Of a DNA stretch of 64,000 nucleotides, positions 26,202 through 35,167 are shown one piece after another. Source of the DNA: Flavobacterium hibernum (GTDB lineage: Bacteria; Bacteroidota; Bacteroidia; Flavobacteriales; Flavobacteriaceae); assembly GCF_000832125.1 (NCBI RefSeq), contig NZ_JPRK01000011.1, positions 372,001-436,000 of the forward strand, read 5' to 3'. The translations under genes and the position numbers were made by a program. Numbering within the stretch: the first letter of the stretch is position 1; each line of letters starts with the position of its first letter. Under the pieces are notes generated by a model. That model had not been told where the DNA came from, searched no databases, and worked only from the letters and a program-made list of their open reading frames with translations.

Positions 26202-27107
26202 TCATAATCTGTTACCAAAAAACAACTTTAATTCTTTTGAAATAACCTCAAAAAATGAATTAACATTATTGTTTTTAGCCGCCAGTAAATACACAAATTC
26301 CTCAGGTACGTTGTAGCTATTCCATAATAACTGCAATTTATTTTCTTTAATATATTTTCTTGCGTTACAATTCCAAGTTATAGCCACACCAGAATTTCTG
26401 GACAACATTTCTAACATTTCAGATTCTGACGGAATTATGTAATTAGGAACCAAGGAGGGTCTTTTTTTATTAAAAGCATGTAGCCAAAACACTTTTATAT
26501 GCGGAATTCGAGCATCATGGCTATACCATTTTTGCGCGTTGAGCCATTTTTCAATTTCGGTAAAATTATCCGATTTTAACACTTGACGAAAATCTGTTAT
26601 ATCCAAACTTGTTGGAGCAACCATTATCAATTTAATCTTCCCAACGATTTCATAAGTCGTATCAAAAGTATCAAACCTTTTGGTCGTAATTGCAAAATCA
26701 AGTTTTTTAGCATCAACCAACTCAAAAAGTTCATCATTTTCGGCAAAAGTAAAATCGATTAAATCGAACTTTCCAATTAAAAGATTTCCAATGCAGTCAA
26801 AAAGATGCCTCGAAATCCCAACGGAAATTAATCTATTGGCATTCTCAGCTTTAGCTCTAAAACTATTCTCAACATTCTCAAGTCTATCAAGCGCATCAAT
26901 AATTAAATTATTGAGTAACTTAGCGTATTCTGTTGCTTCGACACCTTTTGATTTTCGATTAAATAATTTATTTCCCACATGCGCTTCCAGCATAGAAATT
27001 TGCTGGCTAACGGCAGGCTGACTCATAAACAATTCTTTGGCAGCGATCGAAAAATTACCATTTTTATAAACCGCTTTAAATGTTCTGTACCATTCAAGAT
27101 TTACCAT
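26202..27107 (-). CDS. LysR family transcriptional regulator
   Basis: The 301-residue protein has an N-terminal winged helix-turn-helix (about 1-60; NFSIAAKELFMSQPAVSQQI) and a periplasmic-binding-like effector domain (about 88-295). It is divergent from a DJ-1/PfpI gene across 85 bp. By the usual LysR arrangement it probably controls that gene and the alcohol dehydrogenase after it. The inducer is unknown. Confidence 0.9.
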   Translation of the reverse strand: MVNLEWYRTFKAVYKNGNFSIAAKELFMSQPAVSQQISMLEAHVGNKLFNRKSKGVEATEYAKLLNNLIIDALDRLENVENSFRAKAENANRLISVGISRHLFDCIGNLLIGKFDLIDFTFAENDELFELVDAKKLDFAITTKRFDTFDTTYEIVGKIKLIMVAPTSLDITDFRQVLKSDNFTEIEKWLNAQKWYSHDARIPHIKVFWLHAFNKKRPSLVPNYIIPSESEMLEMLSRNSGVAITWNCNARKYIKENKLQLLWNSYNVPEEFVYLLAAKNNNVNSFFEVISKELKLFFGNRL

Positions 27108-27168
27108 GATATAAATTTATTTATAACAAACATAGTTTATTTTATTTTTACTGATATCACATTAACCG

Positions 27169-27176
27169 TAAATTTG
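27169..27176 (+). promoter_or_regulatory. -7 promoter element of the DJ-1/PfpI gene
   Basis: TAAATTTG lies 17 bp before the ATG in the LysR divergent region 27108-27192. A -33 TTG is not visible at the correct spacing, which fits an activator-dependent promoter. Confidence 0.5.
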
Positions 27177-27192
27177 ATCAAAATTTAAACTT

Positions 27193-27957
27193 ATGAAAAG
27201 ATTAGCATTACTTACAATTATAGCATTCACAGCTTTTAGCACATCAGCTTCAGCTCAAAAATCAACTAAAAAAGGTATGAAAAAAGTATTATTTGTTGTT
27301 ACCAGTAACGATAAACTGGGCAATACAGGAGAAAAAACAGGATTTTGGTCAGAAGAATTTGCTGCACCATATTATGAATTATTAGATCAGGGAGTCGAAA
27401 TTACTATTGCAACTCCTCTTGGGGGGCAGCCACCAATTGACCCAAAAAGTGCAGATCCAGCCTCAGCAACAGAAGACACAAAACGTTTTGATGCAGATAA
27501 AACATTACAAGAAAAACTAAAACACACACACAAACTTTCGACTATTAATCAAAAAGATTACGACGCTGTGTTTTATCCTGGAGGACACGGGCCACTTTGG
27601 GATTTAGTTGAAGACAAAAATTCAATTGCTCTAATCGAATCTTTCTACACGCATAACAAACCAGTTGCTTTTGTTTGTCATGCTCCTGCTGTTTTGAAAA
27701 ACGTAAAAGTAAATGGCGAATACTTGGTAAAAGGTAAAAAAGTAACCGGCTTTACGAATGAAGAGGAAGAAGCAGTTGGTTTAACTAAAGTTGTTCCTTT
27801 TTTACTAGAAGATGCTTTGACAAAAAATGGAGGTAAATTCTCAAAAGGTCCAAACTGGCAACCTTATGCAGTCGAAGATGGACTTTTAATTACAGGACAA
27901 AATCCAGCTTCATCTAAATTAGTGGCTGGTAAATTATTGAAAAAATTGAGTAAATAA
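27193..27957 (+). CDS. Exported DJ-1/PfpI (Hsp31-like) family protein
   Basis: The 254-residue product has a signal peptide (cleavage after SASAQ, about 22). The DJ-1/PfpI domain has the nucleophile elbow with C162 and H163 (AFVCHAPAV), an acidic residue E53 or E54 (FWSEE) and the GGHGPLWDL stretch typical of the Hsp31 branch. Some Hsp31-like proteins convert methylglyoxal to lactate without glutathione; others are chaperones or unknown. The downstream YqhD-like dehydrogenase makes an aldehyde-related role plausible. Confidence 0.85.
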   Translation: MKRLALLTIIAFTAFSTSASAQKSTKKGMKKVLFVVTSNDKLGNTGEKTGFWSEEFAAPYYELLDQGVEITIATPLGGQPPIDPKSADPASATEDTKRFDADKTLQEKLKHTHKLSTINQKDYDAVFYPGGHGPLWDLVEDKNSIALIESFYTHNKPVAFVCHAPAVLKNVKVNGEYLVKGKKVTGFTNEEEEAVGLTKVVPFLLEDALTKNGGKFSKGPNWQPYAVEDGLLITGQNPASSKLVAGKLLKKLSK

Positions 27958-27962
27958 GGTTC

Positions 27963-28100
27963 TAAGTAAGTTTCTAAGTTACTAAGATTGAAATATCTTT
28001 AAAGAAAACTTAAAAACTTAGTATCACAATAAATATTAATAAAAAGATATCAAGTTGCTAGGATCAAAAACTAAGAATCTTAGCAGCTTAGTATCTCACA
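27963..28100. repeat. AT-rich word-type palindrome
   Basis: The left side repeats CTAAGT words (CTAAGTTACTAAGATT) and the right side carries AATCTTAGCAGCTTAG, complementary at 14 of 16 positions. It fills the gap between the DJ-1-like gene and the dehydrogenase. Confidence 0.55.
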
Positions 28101-28113
28101 AACTTAAAAAAAA

Positions 28114-29271
28114 ATGCTAAACTTTGAATTATACAATCCGACGAATTTAATTTTCGGAAAAGGACAAATTGAAAAACTTTCGACTTTAGTTCCAAAAGAT
28201 GCCAAAATTCTATTGGCTTACGGTGGTGGAAGTATTTTTAAAAACGGAATTCACGAACAAGTCATCAACAATTTAAAAGGTTTTGATATTGTTGAATTTG
28301 GCGGAATTGAGCCAAATCCGCATTTTGAAACTTTAATGAAAGCGGTTGAAGTTATTAAAGCCGAAAAAATTGATTTTATATTAGCTGTTGGCGGCGGATC
28401 TGTGATTGATGGTGTTAAATTTATTTCGGCAGCAGTAAATTTTGATGGAAACCCAATTGATATTTTACAAAAACGTTTGCTGATTAAAGAAAACGCGATG
28501 CCTTTTGGAACTGTTTTAACTTTGCCTGCTACAGGAAGTGAAATGAATTCTGGAGCTGTTGTTACAATTCAGGCAACTCAAGAAAAATTGGCCTTTGGCG
28601 GAAGCGCAATGTTTCCTAAATTCTCAATTTGTGACCCAACGGTTATTGCATCTTTACCAAAAAGACAATTACAAAATGGCGTTGTAGATGCATACACGCA
28701 CGTAATGGAACAATACTTAACATATCCACACGAAGGATATTTGCAAGACAGAATCGCCGAAGGTATTTTACAAACTTTAATTGAAGTAGGACCAAAAGTG
28801 GTAGAAAATCCAACAGATTATGCTTTGGCTTCTAACTTTATGTGGAGTTGTACGATGGCGTTAAACGGATTGATTCAAAAAGGTGTTCCATCAGATTGGG
28901 CAACACATATGATTGGTCATGAATTAACTGCTTTGTACGGTATCGATCATGCTAGAACTTTAGCTATTATTGGTCCAAGTTTATACAATGTTATGTTTGA
29001 TACTAAAAAGGAAAAACTAGCACAATACGGAAGACGAATTTTTAATCTAACAGGTTCTGATGATGAAGTTGCAAAAGAAGCAATAAACAAAACCGTGGAG
29101 TTTTTTCACACTATGGGAATGGACACTAAATTATCGCAATACACAGATGATTATAGTAAAACTGCCGACTTTATAGTAAAACGTTTTGATGAAAGAGGCT
29201 GGAAAGGTTTAGGCGAAAAACAATTAATTACACTAGACAAAGTAAAATCGATTGTGGAGTTAAGCTACTAA
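28114..29271 (+). CDS. Iron-containing alcohol dehydrogenase (YqhD-like)
   Basis: The 385-residue group III dehydrogenase has the nucleotide-binding GGGSVIDG loop (93-100) and metal ligands D192, H196, H265 and H279, matching those of YqhD with a two-residue shift. The THMIGHELTALYGIDHARTL signature is present. YqhD reduces a broad set of aldehydes, including methylglyoxal and lipid-derived ones, using NADPH. It follows the DJ-1-like gene on the same strand after a 156-bp gap that holds a palindrome. Confidence 0.9.
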   Translation: MLNFELYNPTNLIFGKGQIEKLSTLVPKDAKILLAYGGGSIFKNGIHEQVINNLKGFDIVEFGGIEPNPHFETLMKAVEVIKAEKIDFILAVGGGSVIDGVKFISAAVNFDGNPIDILQKRLLIKENAMPFGTVLTLPATGSEMNSGAVVTIQATQEKLAFGGSAMFPKFSICDPTVIASLPKRQLQNGVVDAYTHVMEQYLTYPHEGYLQDRIAEGILQTLIEVGPKVVENPTDYALASNFMWSCTMALNGLIQKGVPSDWATHMIGHELTALYGIDHARTLAIIGPSLYNVMFDTKKEKLAQYGRRIFNLTGSDDEVAKEAINKTVEFFHTMGMDTKLSQYTDDYSKTADFIVKRFDERGWKGLGEKQLITLDKVKSIVELSY

Positions 29272-29280
29272 ATATAAAAA

Positions 29281-29362
29281 TTCCAAATTTTTTAAATTCC
29301 AAATTCCAATGATCTTTGTGTTATTGGGATTTGTTTTTTTTTTATTTGGGATTTAAATTTTA
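29281..29362. repeat. AT-rich word-type imperfect palindrome
   Basis: Left words AAATTCCAAATTCCAAT face right words ATTGGGATTT and ATTTGGGATTT. It occupies the first part of the 393-bp gap before gpsA; the rest holds a terminator and the gpsA promoter. Confidence 0.45.
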
Positions 29363-29393
29363 ATACGAGACGAGTAGAATTTGAAATTTCAAA

Positions 29394-29432
29394 AAAAAGG
29401 CGTTCTTATCTATTATAGGAACGCCTTTTTAC
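29394..29432 (+). terminator. Terminator in the gap before gpsA
   Basis: Arms AAAAAGGCGTTC (29394-29405) and GAACGCCTTTTT (29419-29430), with a T-run. Confidence 0.88.
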
Positions 29433-29613
29433 AATACTAAAACAAAACTAACTAACTCAATTCTTGCTAAACTCATTAAATTCTAATTTATAAGTAGTTA
29501 CAACGTAAGGATTGTATTTTTATTGTACAAATTGTAAAATATTTTTATTTTATTTTTAAACCTCCTGAAAACCATTACTTTTAAAGCTGAAACCTAAATT
29601 TCTTAAAACAGTT

Positions 29614-29646
29614 TTTGTATTATTACTACTTTATTAAGTACTTTTG
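29614..29646 (+). promoter_or_regulatory. Promoter of gpsA
   Basis: TTTG (29614-29617), a 21-bp spacer and TACTTTTG (29639-29646) fit the Bacteroidota consensus very well. The ATG is 18 bp downstream. Confidence 0.7.
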
Positions 29647-29664
29647 TTTTAAATTATTAAAAAA

Positions 29665-30660
29665 ATGAGCGAAAAGTTAAAATTTGCAGTAATTGGAGGT
29701 GGAAGCTGGGCAACGGCAATTGCAAAAATGCTATGCGTTAATCAACCTGAAATTGCTTGGTATATGCGTAACGATGCTGCAATCGAGCACATTCAAAAAT
29801 ACAAACACAATCCAAATTATTTAAGTTCGGTAGAATTTGATACTCAAAAACTTAAATTAACCAATAATATAAATGAAGCAATTGAATATGCTGATTATGT
29901 AATATTCGCCATTCCATCTGCTTTTTTAGATGCTGAACTAAAAAACCTAACGGTTTCTTTGGCAGATAAAATCATCTTTTCAGCCATTAAAGGAATTGTA
30001 CCAGAAACGAGCTTAATTGTTGGAGAACATTTCCATATTCAATACGACATCCCTTATTATAATATTGGAGTTATTACAGGTCCATGTCACGCTGAAGAAG
30101 TAGCATTAGAAAGACTTTCGTATTTAACAATTGCTTGTGGAGATCCAGAAAAGGCATCTGTTGTTGCAAAATCTTTATCCGGAAATTACATCAAAGCCAA
30201 GATTTCTGATGACATCATTGGTACTGAATATGCTGCAATGCTTAAAAACATTTATGCAATCGCAGCCGGAATCGCTCACGGTTTAGGTTACGGAGATAAC
30301 TTTCAATCGGTTATGATGAGTAACGGAATTCGTGAAATGAAAAAGTTCATTAGAAAAGTGCACAAAATGAAACGTAACATTAATGATTCGGCTTATTTAG
30401 GCGATTTATTGGTTACAGGATATTCGGTTTTTTCGAGAAACAGAATGTTCGGAAACATGATTGGAAAAGGTTACACGGTAAAAAGTGCAATGATGGAAAT
30501 GAGCATGGTTGCCGAGGGTTATTATGCTACTAAAAGTGCATACAAATTAAATCAAGGCTATGGTGCCAAAACTCCAATTATTGATGCTGTTTATAGCATT
30601 TTGTACGAAGGAAAAGACGCAAAATCTGTCTTTAAAAAATTAACGGAATCTCTAGATTAA
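29665..30660 (+). CDS. gpsA: Glycerol-3-phosphate dehydrogenase [NAD(P)+]
   Basis: It reduces dihydroxyacetone phosphate to sn-glycerol-3-phosphate for phospholipid synthesis. The 331-residue protein has the N-terminal Rossmann motif (VIGGGSWATAIAKML), the GPCHAEE substrate loop and the catalytic K in AAMLKNIYAIAAGIA. It is a single-gene transcript between its own promoter and a terminator. Confidence 0.95.
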   Translation: MSEKLKFAVIGGGSWATAIAKMLCVNQPEIAWYMRNDAAIEHIQKYKHNPNYLSSVEFDTQKLKLTNNINEAIEYADYVIFAIPSAFLDAELKNLTVSLADKIIFSAIKGIVPETSLIVGEHFHIQYDIPYYNIGVITGPCHAEEVALERLSYLTIACGDPEKASVVAKSLSGNYIKAKISDDIIGTEYAAMLKNIYAIAAGIAHGLGYGDNFQSVMMSNGIREMKKFIRKVHKMKRNINDSAYLGDLLVTGYSVFSRNRMFGNMIGKGYTVKSAMMEMSMVAEGYYATKSAYKLNQGYGAKTPIIDAVYSILYEGKDAKSVFKKLTESLD

Positions 30661-30696
30661 GTTAATCAATCAATTAGGTTTACTACATTAAAATAC

Positions 30697-30735
30697 AAAA
30701 GAGTCAGGGAATACTATTTTCTCTGACTCTTTTTC
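30697..30735 (+). terminator. Terminator after gpsA
   Basis: Arms AAAAGAGTCAG (30697-30707) and CTGACTCTTTT (30723-30733) with T-run. The remainder of the 494-bp gap to 31154 is AT-rich non-coding sequence in which I see only the promoter at its right end. Confidence 0.85.
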
Positions 30736-31092
30736 GTTCGTGTATATTCAATACTTCAGAAACTCTGCGTTTTCTATTACGCCTTGACCGTTGCAAAACA
30801 TAAAAACAGGAAACAATTCAATACTTTTACTGCATCTTTCTGCTTTATTTTGCCATAAATTTAAAATACACTAAGATTTAACAAGAATTACTGCCTAAAA
30901 TTATTTTCCTCTAATAATTTTTTCTTAAAAAAATTACAACATCACTCCTACAAATCTTAAATAACACAAAACACTAATAATCAGATAAATAATTCTAAAT
31001 AAATTTCAATTCAAACGTTTTCTTTAAATAAAAAAAAATCTATTTTCTCACAATAGCATTTTCCTCCCGTTAATAAAATCATAATTTTTTCA

Positions 31093-31122
31093 TTGCTACA
31101 CAATGATTATTTGATAGATTTG
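31093..31122 (+). promoter_or_regulatory. Promoter of the TonB-DUF4876-DUF6850-peroxidase operon
   Basis: TTG (31093-31095), a 19-bp spacer and TAGATTTG (31115-31122) are a near-ideal Bacteroidota promoter. The start codon is 32 bp downstream. Confidence 0.7.
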
Positions 31123-31154
31123 CGCACTATTTTTATTTATTCTAATTAAGAACA

Positions 31155-33830
31155 ATGCGTTTTATTTTATTTTTTATTCTCGTATCGAGTGCCGCTTTTT
31201 CTCAAAAAGTTATTACAGGTAAAGTTATAGATAAAGAAACTTCTGCACCATTATTAGGTGTTTTTATACGTGATACTAAATCTGAAAATTGGAGTATTTC
31301 TGAAAAAGATGGGACTTTTAGAATTATCATTCCATACAACCAAGACATAGAGTTAAATTTCTCTCTTTTAGGAAAAATGGAATCTAATAGAGTCTTAAAA
31401 AATGACCAGAATTATATTCTTGTTACCCTTGAAGATAATACACTTCGATTGAAAGAAGTTGTTGTTACAGCCAACAAGCAAAGACAATATTCTGAATTGA
31501 CCTTAGGCACAAATGCCATAAATAATGTTCAGGCTTTTACGCTAGATGATGTTTTACAACAACTTCCGGGACAGACTACTACAGATTTTAATTTGAACTC
31601 TTTTAAAAATATTATTTTCCGTACTGCTACAAATACTTCATCTCTAAATTATCAGATGAAAGCTTTTGGGACATCATTTGTAATGAATGACATACCAATT
31701 TCTAACAACGAAAACATGCAGGCTTTTAATCCTAATTCCGGTTTAGGAAATGCTTTTGGAACCCCAACAAACATTTTCACTAATCCAAATTCTGGTATTG
31801 ATTTAAGAGAAATTTCAACAAACAATATTGAAGAAATAAAAATTATACAAGGAATTCCCTCAGCAAAATATGGGGATTTGACCTCAGGTTTAGTTTTAAT
31901 TACAACTAAAGTTGGAAGTAGTCCTTATCGCGTTTCTGCCTCTATTAGAGATGCTACATCTGAGTTAAATCTAACAAAAGGTTACAGATTTAATACAAAC
32001 AATTCTATGAATGTTGGCTTGAATTATTTAGATTCTAAAGCAGACGCGAGAGATAATTTATTAGACTATGAAAGAATTAATGGAAACATATCATGGCAGT
32101 ATAAAAACAATAATTCTACCGTAAAAAACACATTAACCACAAATTTTAGGATGAATCTGGATGATGCTAAAGCTGATCCTGATGATATTAGTGCACAAGT
32201 TGTTAGAAACCAGAAAAAAGGGTTTTCGATTTCAAATAACTTAATGTGGAAACCTAAAAATTTATGGGTAGATGGTATCAATGTGAATACTAGTTTTAGT
32301 TATGACAAACAATTTTCCAGAAGAGAGCGTTGGGTAAATGTACCGGCTTCGGCAGCAACAGATTCTTATGAAGAAGGTATTCATGATGCTGTTATTGTAC
32401 CTTCTCAATACACTAGTGTAAGTACTGTTGAAGGTATTCCGATCTCGACATTTTTGACTTTGGAAACCACAAAAACTTTGACAAATAAAGCAGGATGGAT
32501 TCATAGTTTGGTTTTTGGAATTTCTAACAGAACGAGCACAAATAAAGGAGCAGGAAGAAAAAATGAGGTCACAGGTTTACTAAATTTTTATACGCTTAAC
32601 AGGGAAGGTTCTAGTGTATTGGCATACAGAGATTACAACTTTAATAACACCAAAACAGAAAATCAAATTTCGGCTTACGCGGAAAACAGAATATTTAAGA
32701 AATTTGAAAACAATCAAATTTTAAATATTGATCTGGGATTAAGATTCGACAATCAGTTAGGAAATTTGCTGCTCCAACCCCGAATCAACTCTTCTTTTTC
32801 CTTTAATAAAGCATTGAGAATTAGGGGTGGATTTGGATTATCGTCAAAAGCTCCTTCATTAAATCAATTATATACTGGTGATCGTTATTTAGATAAACTT
32901 ATTGGAACTGGTATCTATACTTATCCGGGAGTTTATCAAAAAGCATGGATCCAGACCATAATCACTCCCGGAGATAACTTAGACTTGAAACCAAGTAAAT
33001 CATACCGTACAGAAGCTGGCTTCGATCTTACTCTTCCATTTGCTGGTATAAATGTGACAGGATATTATAATAAATTATTCAATGGTTTTGTAAGTCAGGA
33101 TATTCCAGTTTACAGAGTAATTCCTAAAGCAGAAGTTACCATAGTAGGAACTCAGGTACCAACCTATCAAATTGTAGGTACTGAAAACTTTTACTATTTC
33201 AATCATAGTATTACAAACCAATCAACATCTGAAGATAAAGGTATTGAGACTACTGTAAATTTTAGAAAAATAAAACCTTTAAATCTCGACATCAGCTTTA
33301 ATGCATCTTACGTGTACACCAGCGATTTTTCAGATTCTCAATATTATCTTGCTTCTACCAATTTATTATCTCCAGAGAGATATGGTGTTTATAAAACCAG
33401 ACCTACAAATCAGGATAATTTTACATTGGGCTCAAACTTTAATTATCATATTCCATCGGTAGGACTATTAATCTCTGTGCGAACGGAACATATTCTGGCT
33501 CAGAACAAAAAACAGAATGTTGGCGATTTTCCTGATGGTTACTTAGACAGTCAGTTTATATATCACGAAATTCCTCTAGCAGACAGATCCAGTATTCAAA
33601 AATATGGACATCTCATAAAAGAACTCCCAGAGATACAAACTAAACTACAACGTCCTATACACAACTTTCATTTACGTATTTCAAAAGATTTTCAGAACGG
33701 TTTTGGTATATCCTTTTATGCTACAAATTTCTTAAATCTTAAGCCAACTTATTTCAATGTTACTAACCAAAGAACTTTGAGCACTACAGCCGATTTCTCG
33801 TTTGGAACTAAATTAAACTACGAATTTTAA
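31155..33830 (+). CDS. TonB-dependent receptor, first gene of a four-gene operon
   Basis: The 891-residue protein has a signal peptide (to AAFSQ, 17), a CarboxypepD_reg-like domain (about 18-95; VITGKVIDKETSAPLLGV), a plug (about 110-255) and an outer-membrane barrel ending in FGTKLNYEF. It is followed after 17 bp by a DUF4876 lipoprotein, then a DUF6850 barrel and a diheme peroxidase. This suggests uptake or surface processing of one ligand. There is no SusD. A metal-chelate or heme ligand is possible but not shown. Confidence 0.9.
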   Translation: MRFILFFILVSSAAFSQKVITGKVIDKETSAPLLGVFIRDTKSENWSISEKDGTFRIIIPYNQDIELNFSLLGKMESNRVLKNDQNYILVTLEDNTLRLKEVVVTANKQRQYSELTLGTNAINNVQAFTLDDVLQQLPGQTTTDFNLNSFKNIIFRTATNTSSLNYQMKAFGTSFVMNDIPISNNENMQAFNPNSGLGNAFGTPTNIFTNPNSGIDLREISTNNIEEIKIIQGIPSAKYGDLTSGLVLITTKVGSSPYRVSASIRDATSELNLTKGYRFNTNNSMNVGLNYLDSKADARDNLLDYERINGNISWQYKNNNSTVKNTLTTNFRMNLDDAKADPDDISAQVVRNQKKGFSISNNLMWKPKNLWVDGINVNTSFSYDKQFSRRERWVNVPASAATDSYEEGIHDAVIVPSQYTSVSTVEGIPISTFLTLETTKTLTNKAGWIHSLVFGISNRTSTNKGAGRKNEVTGLLNFYTLNREGSSVLAYRDYNFNNTKTENQISAYAENRIFKKFENNQILNIDLGLRFDNQLGNLLLQPRINSSFSFNKALRIRGGFGLSSKAPSLNQLYTGDRYLDKLIGTGIYTYPGVYQKAWIQTIITPGDNLDLKPSKSYRTEAGFDLTLPFAGINVTGYYNKLFNGFVSQDIPVYRVIPKAEVTIVGTQVPTYQIVGTENFYYFNHSITNQSTSEDKGIETTVNFRKIKPLNLDISFNASYVYTSDFSDSQYYLASTNLLSPERYGVYKTRPTNQDNFTLGSNFNYHIPSVGLLISVRTEHILAQNKKQNVGDFPDGYLDSQFIYHEIPLADRSSIQKYGHLIKELPEIQTKLQRPIHNFHLRISKDFQNGFGISFYATNFLNLKPTYFNVTNQRTLSTTADFSFGTKLNYEF

Positions 33831-33847
33831 ACTAAATATATATCACC

Positions 33848-35155
33848 ATGAAAAAAACATTCCTTTTTACTATAATTCTAACATTAGGATTACTAATGCA
33901 ATCTTGTAGCAATAATGAAGATGAGGCATTAAAACCAGTTAGTTTTTCTATTTCGGTTAAATATGATGAAACTTTCAATAATCAAATCACTAAAAGTTCA
34001 AGCGTTACGATCGTTAACAATGAAACCGGAAATAAATATACCGTAAAATCAGACGACAATGGTGTTGCTCAATTTAATCAAATACTACCGGGAACTTATT
34101 CTGTTTCGGCAACTAAAGTAATGCAATCAGCCGAGTTTAGCGATACCTTTGGATACACTCCTACAGAAACCGAAATTAATTTTAATGGTTCTCAAAGTGG
34201 TTTATTAGTAAACAACCTAACAGTTACTGTCAACATTGTAATGAAAACTTCTAAAGTAGGAGATTTTGTCATCAAACAAATACATTACGGAGGTTCTGAC
34301 ACTCAAAAAGGAGCTTCTATCAGAGATCAATTTATCGAAATCTACAACAATTCAAATACTGTTCAATATGCAGACGGATTATACATTGCGCAATTGTATG
34401 GTTCATTTACTACAACTGTTTATACTTATACTTTGGCTAATGGGCAATACGATTGGAGTAAATCGGCCGAGATGACTATTGGTGACAAAGCAAATACTGA
34501 TTACGTTTATGCTTCAAATATTTTTGTTATTCCGGGCGACGGAACAAAATATCCTGTACAACCTGGTAAAAGTCTTGTACTTGCACAATCTGCAATAAAT
34601 CACAAATCTAATTATATGGATAACTCAGGTAAATCTGTGAGTATTTTAAATCCTGAATTGACATTAGATTTAAGTAATGCTGATTTTGAAGCTTTCCTAG
34701 GAACATTTTTAGGTGATACCTACCAATACGACATTCAGAATCCGGCTGTACCCGATTTAGGTATTGCTTATTGGGGAAATAAAAATAAAGATATGATCTT
34801 GGATACAAACGGAAGACAAGGTTATGCCATTATTAAAATGACAAATACTGATTTTGCTGCTCTAAAAAAATATAAAAATCCAAAAGGAGATGCAACTTTA
34901 TATTTACAAGTCCCAAATTCAGCAATTGTAGACGGTGTAGACACGACAAAAGATTTAGGAGCTGGTTTTATTCCTAAAAAGTTAGCTACTCAAATAGACG
35001 GAGGAACCACTTATTTGCCTTCTGGTTTCTTCTCTTCTAAATCAGTAATAAGAAAAACTAAAACTACAATTGCCGGAAGAATCATTCTACAAGACACAAA
35101 CAATTCAAGTAATGATTTTGTCGAAATAACTGCAAATCCAAGAGGATTCAACTAA
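33848..35155 (+). CDS. DUF4876 domain lipoprotein
   Basis: The 435-residue product has a lipobox (LMQSC, C20). An N-terminal beta-sandwich (about 28-125) with a peptidase-regulatory-like core (NETGNKYTVKSDDNGVAQF) follows. The C-terminal DUF4876 region (about 137-435) includes a lamin-tail-like strand pair (QFIEIYNNSNTVQYADG). It is probably on the outer face of the outer membrane, next to the receptor encoded upstream. The function is unknown. Confidence 0.8.
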   Translation: MKKTFLFTIILTLGLLMQSCSNNEDEALKPVSFSISVKYDETFNNQITKSSSVTIVNNETGNKYTVKSDDNGVAQFNQILPGTYSVSATKVMQSAEFSDTFGYTPTETEINFNGSQSGLLVNNLTVTVNIVMKTSKVGDFVIKQIHYGGSDTQKGASIRDQFIEIYNNSNTVQYADGLYIAQLYGSFTTTVYTYTLANGQYDWSKSAEMTIGDKANTDYVYASNIFVIPGDGTKYPVQPGKSLVLAQSAINHKSNYMDNSGKSVSILNPELTLDLSNADFEAFLGTFLGDTYQYDIQNPAVPDLGIAYWGNKNKDMILDTNGRQGYAIIKMTNTDFAALKKYKNPKGDATLYLQVPNSAIVDGVDTTKDLGAGFIPKKLATQIDGGTTYLPSGFFSSKSVIRKTKTTIAGRIILQDTNNSSNDFVEITANPRGFN

Positions 35156-35167
35156 AAATTTTCATTA

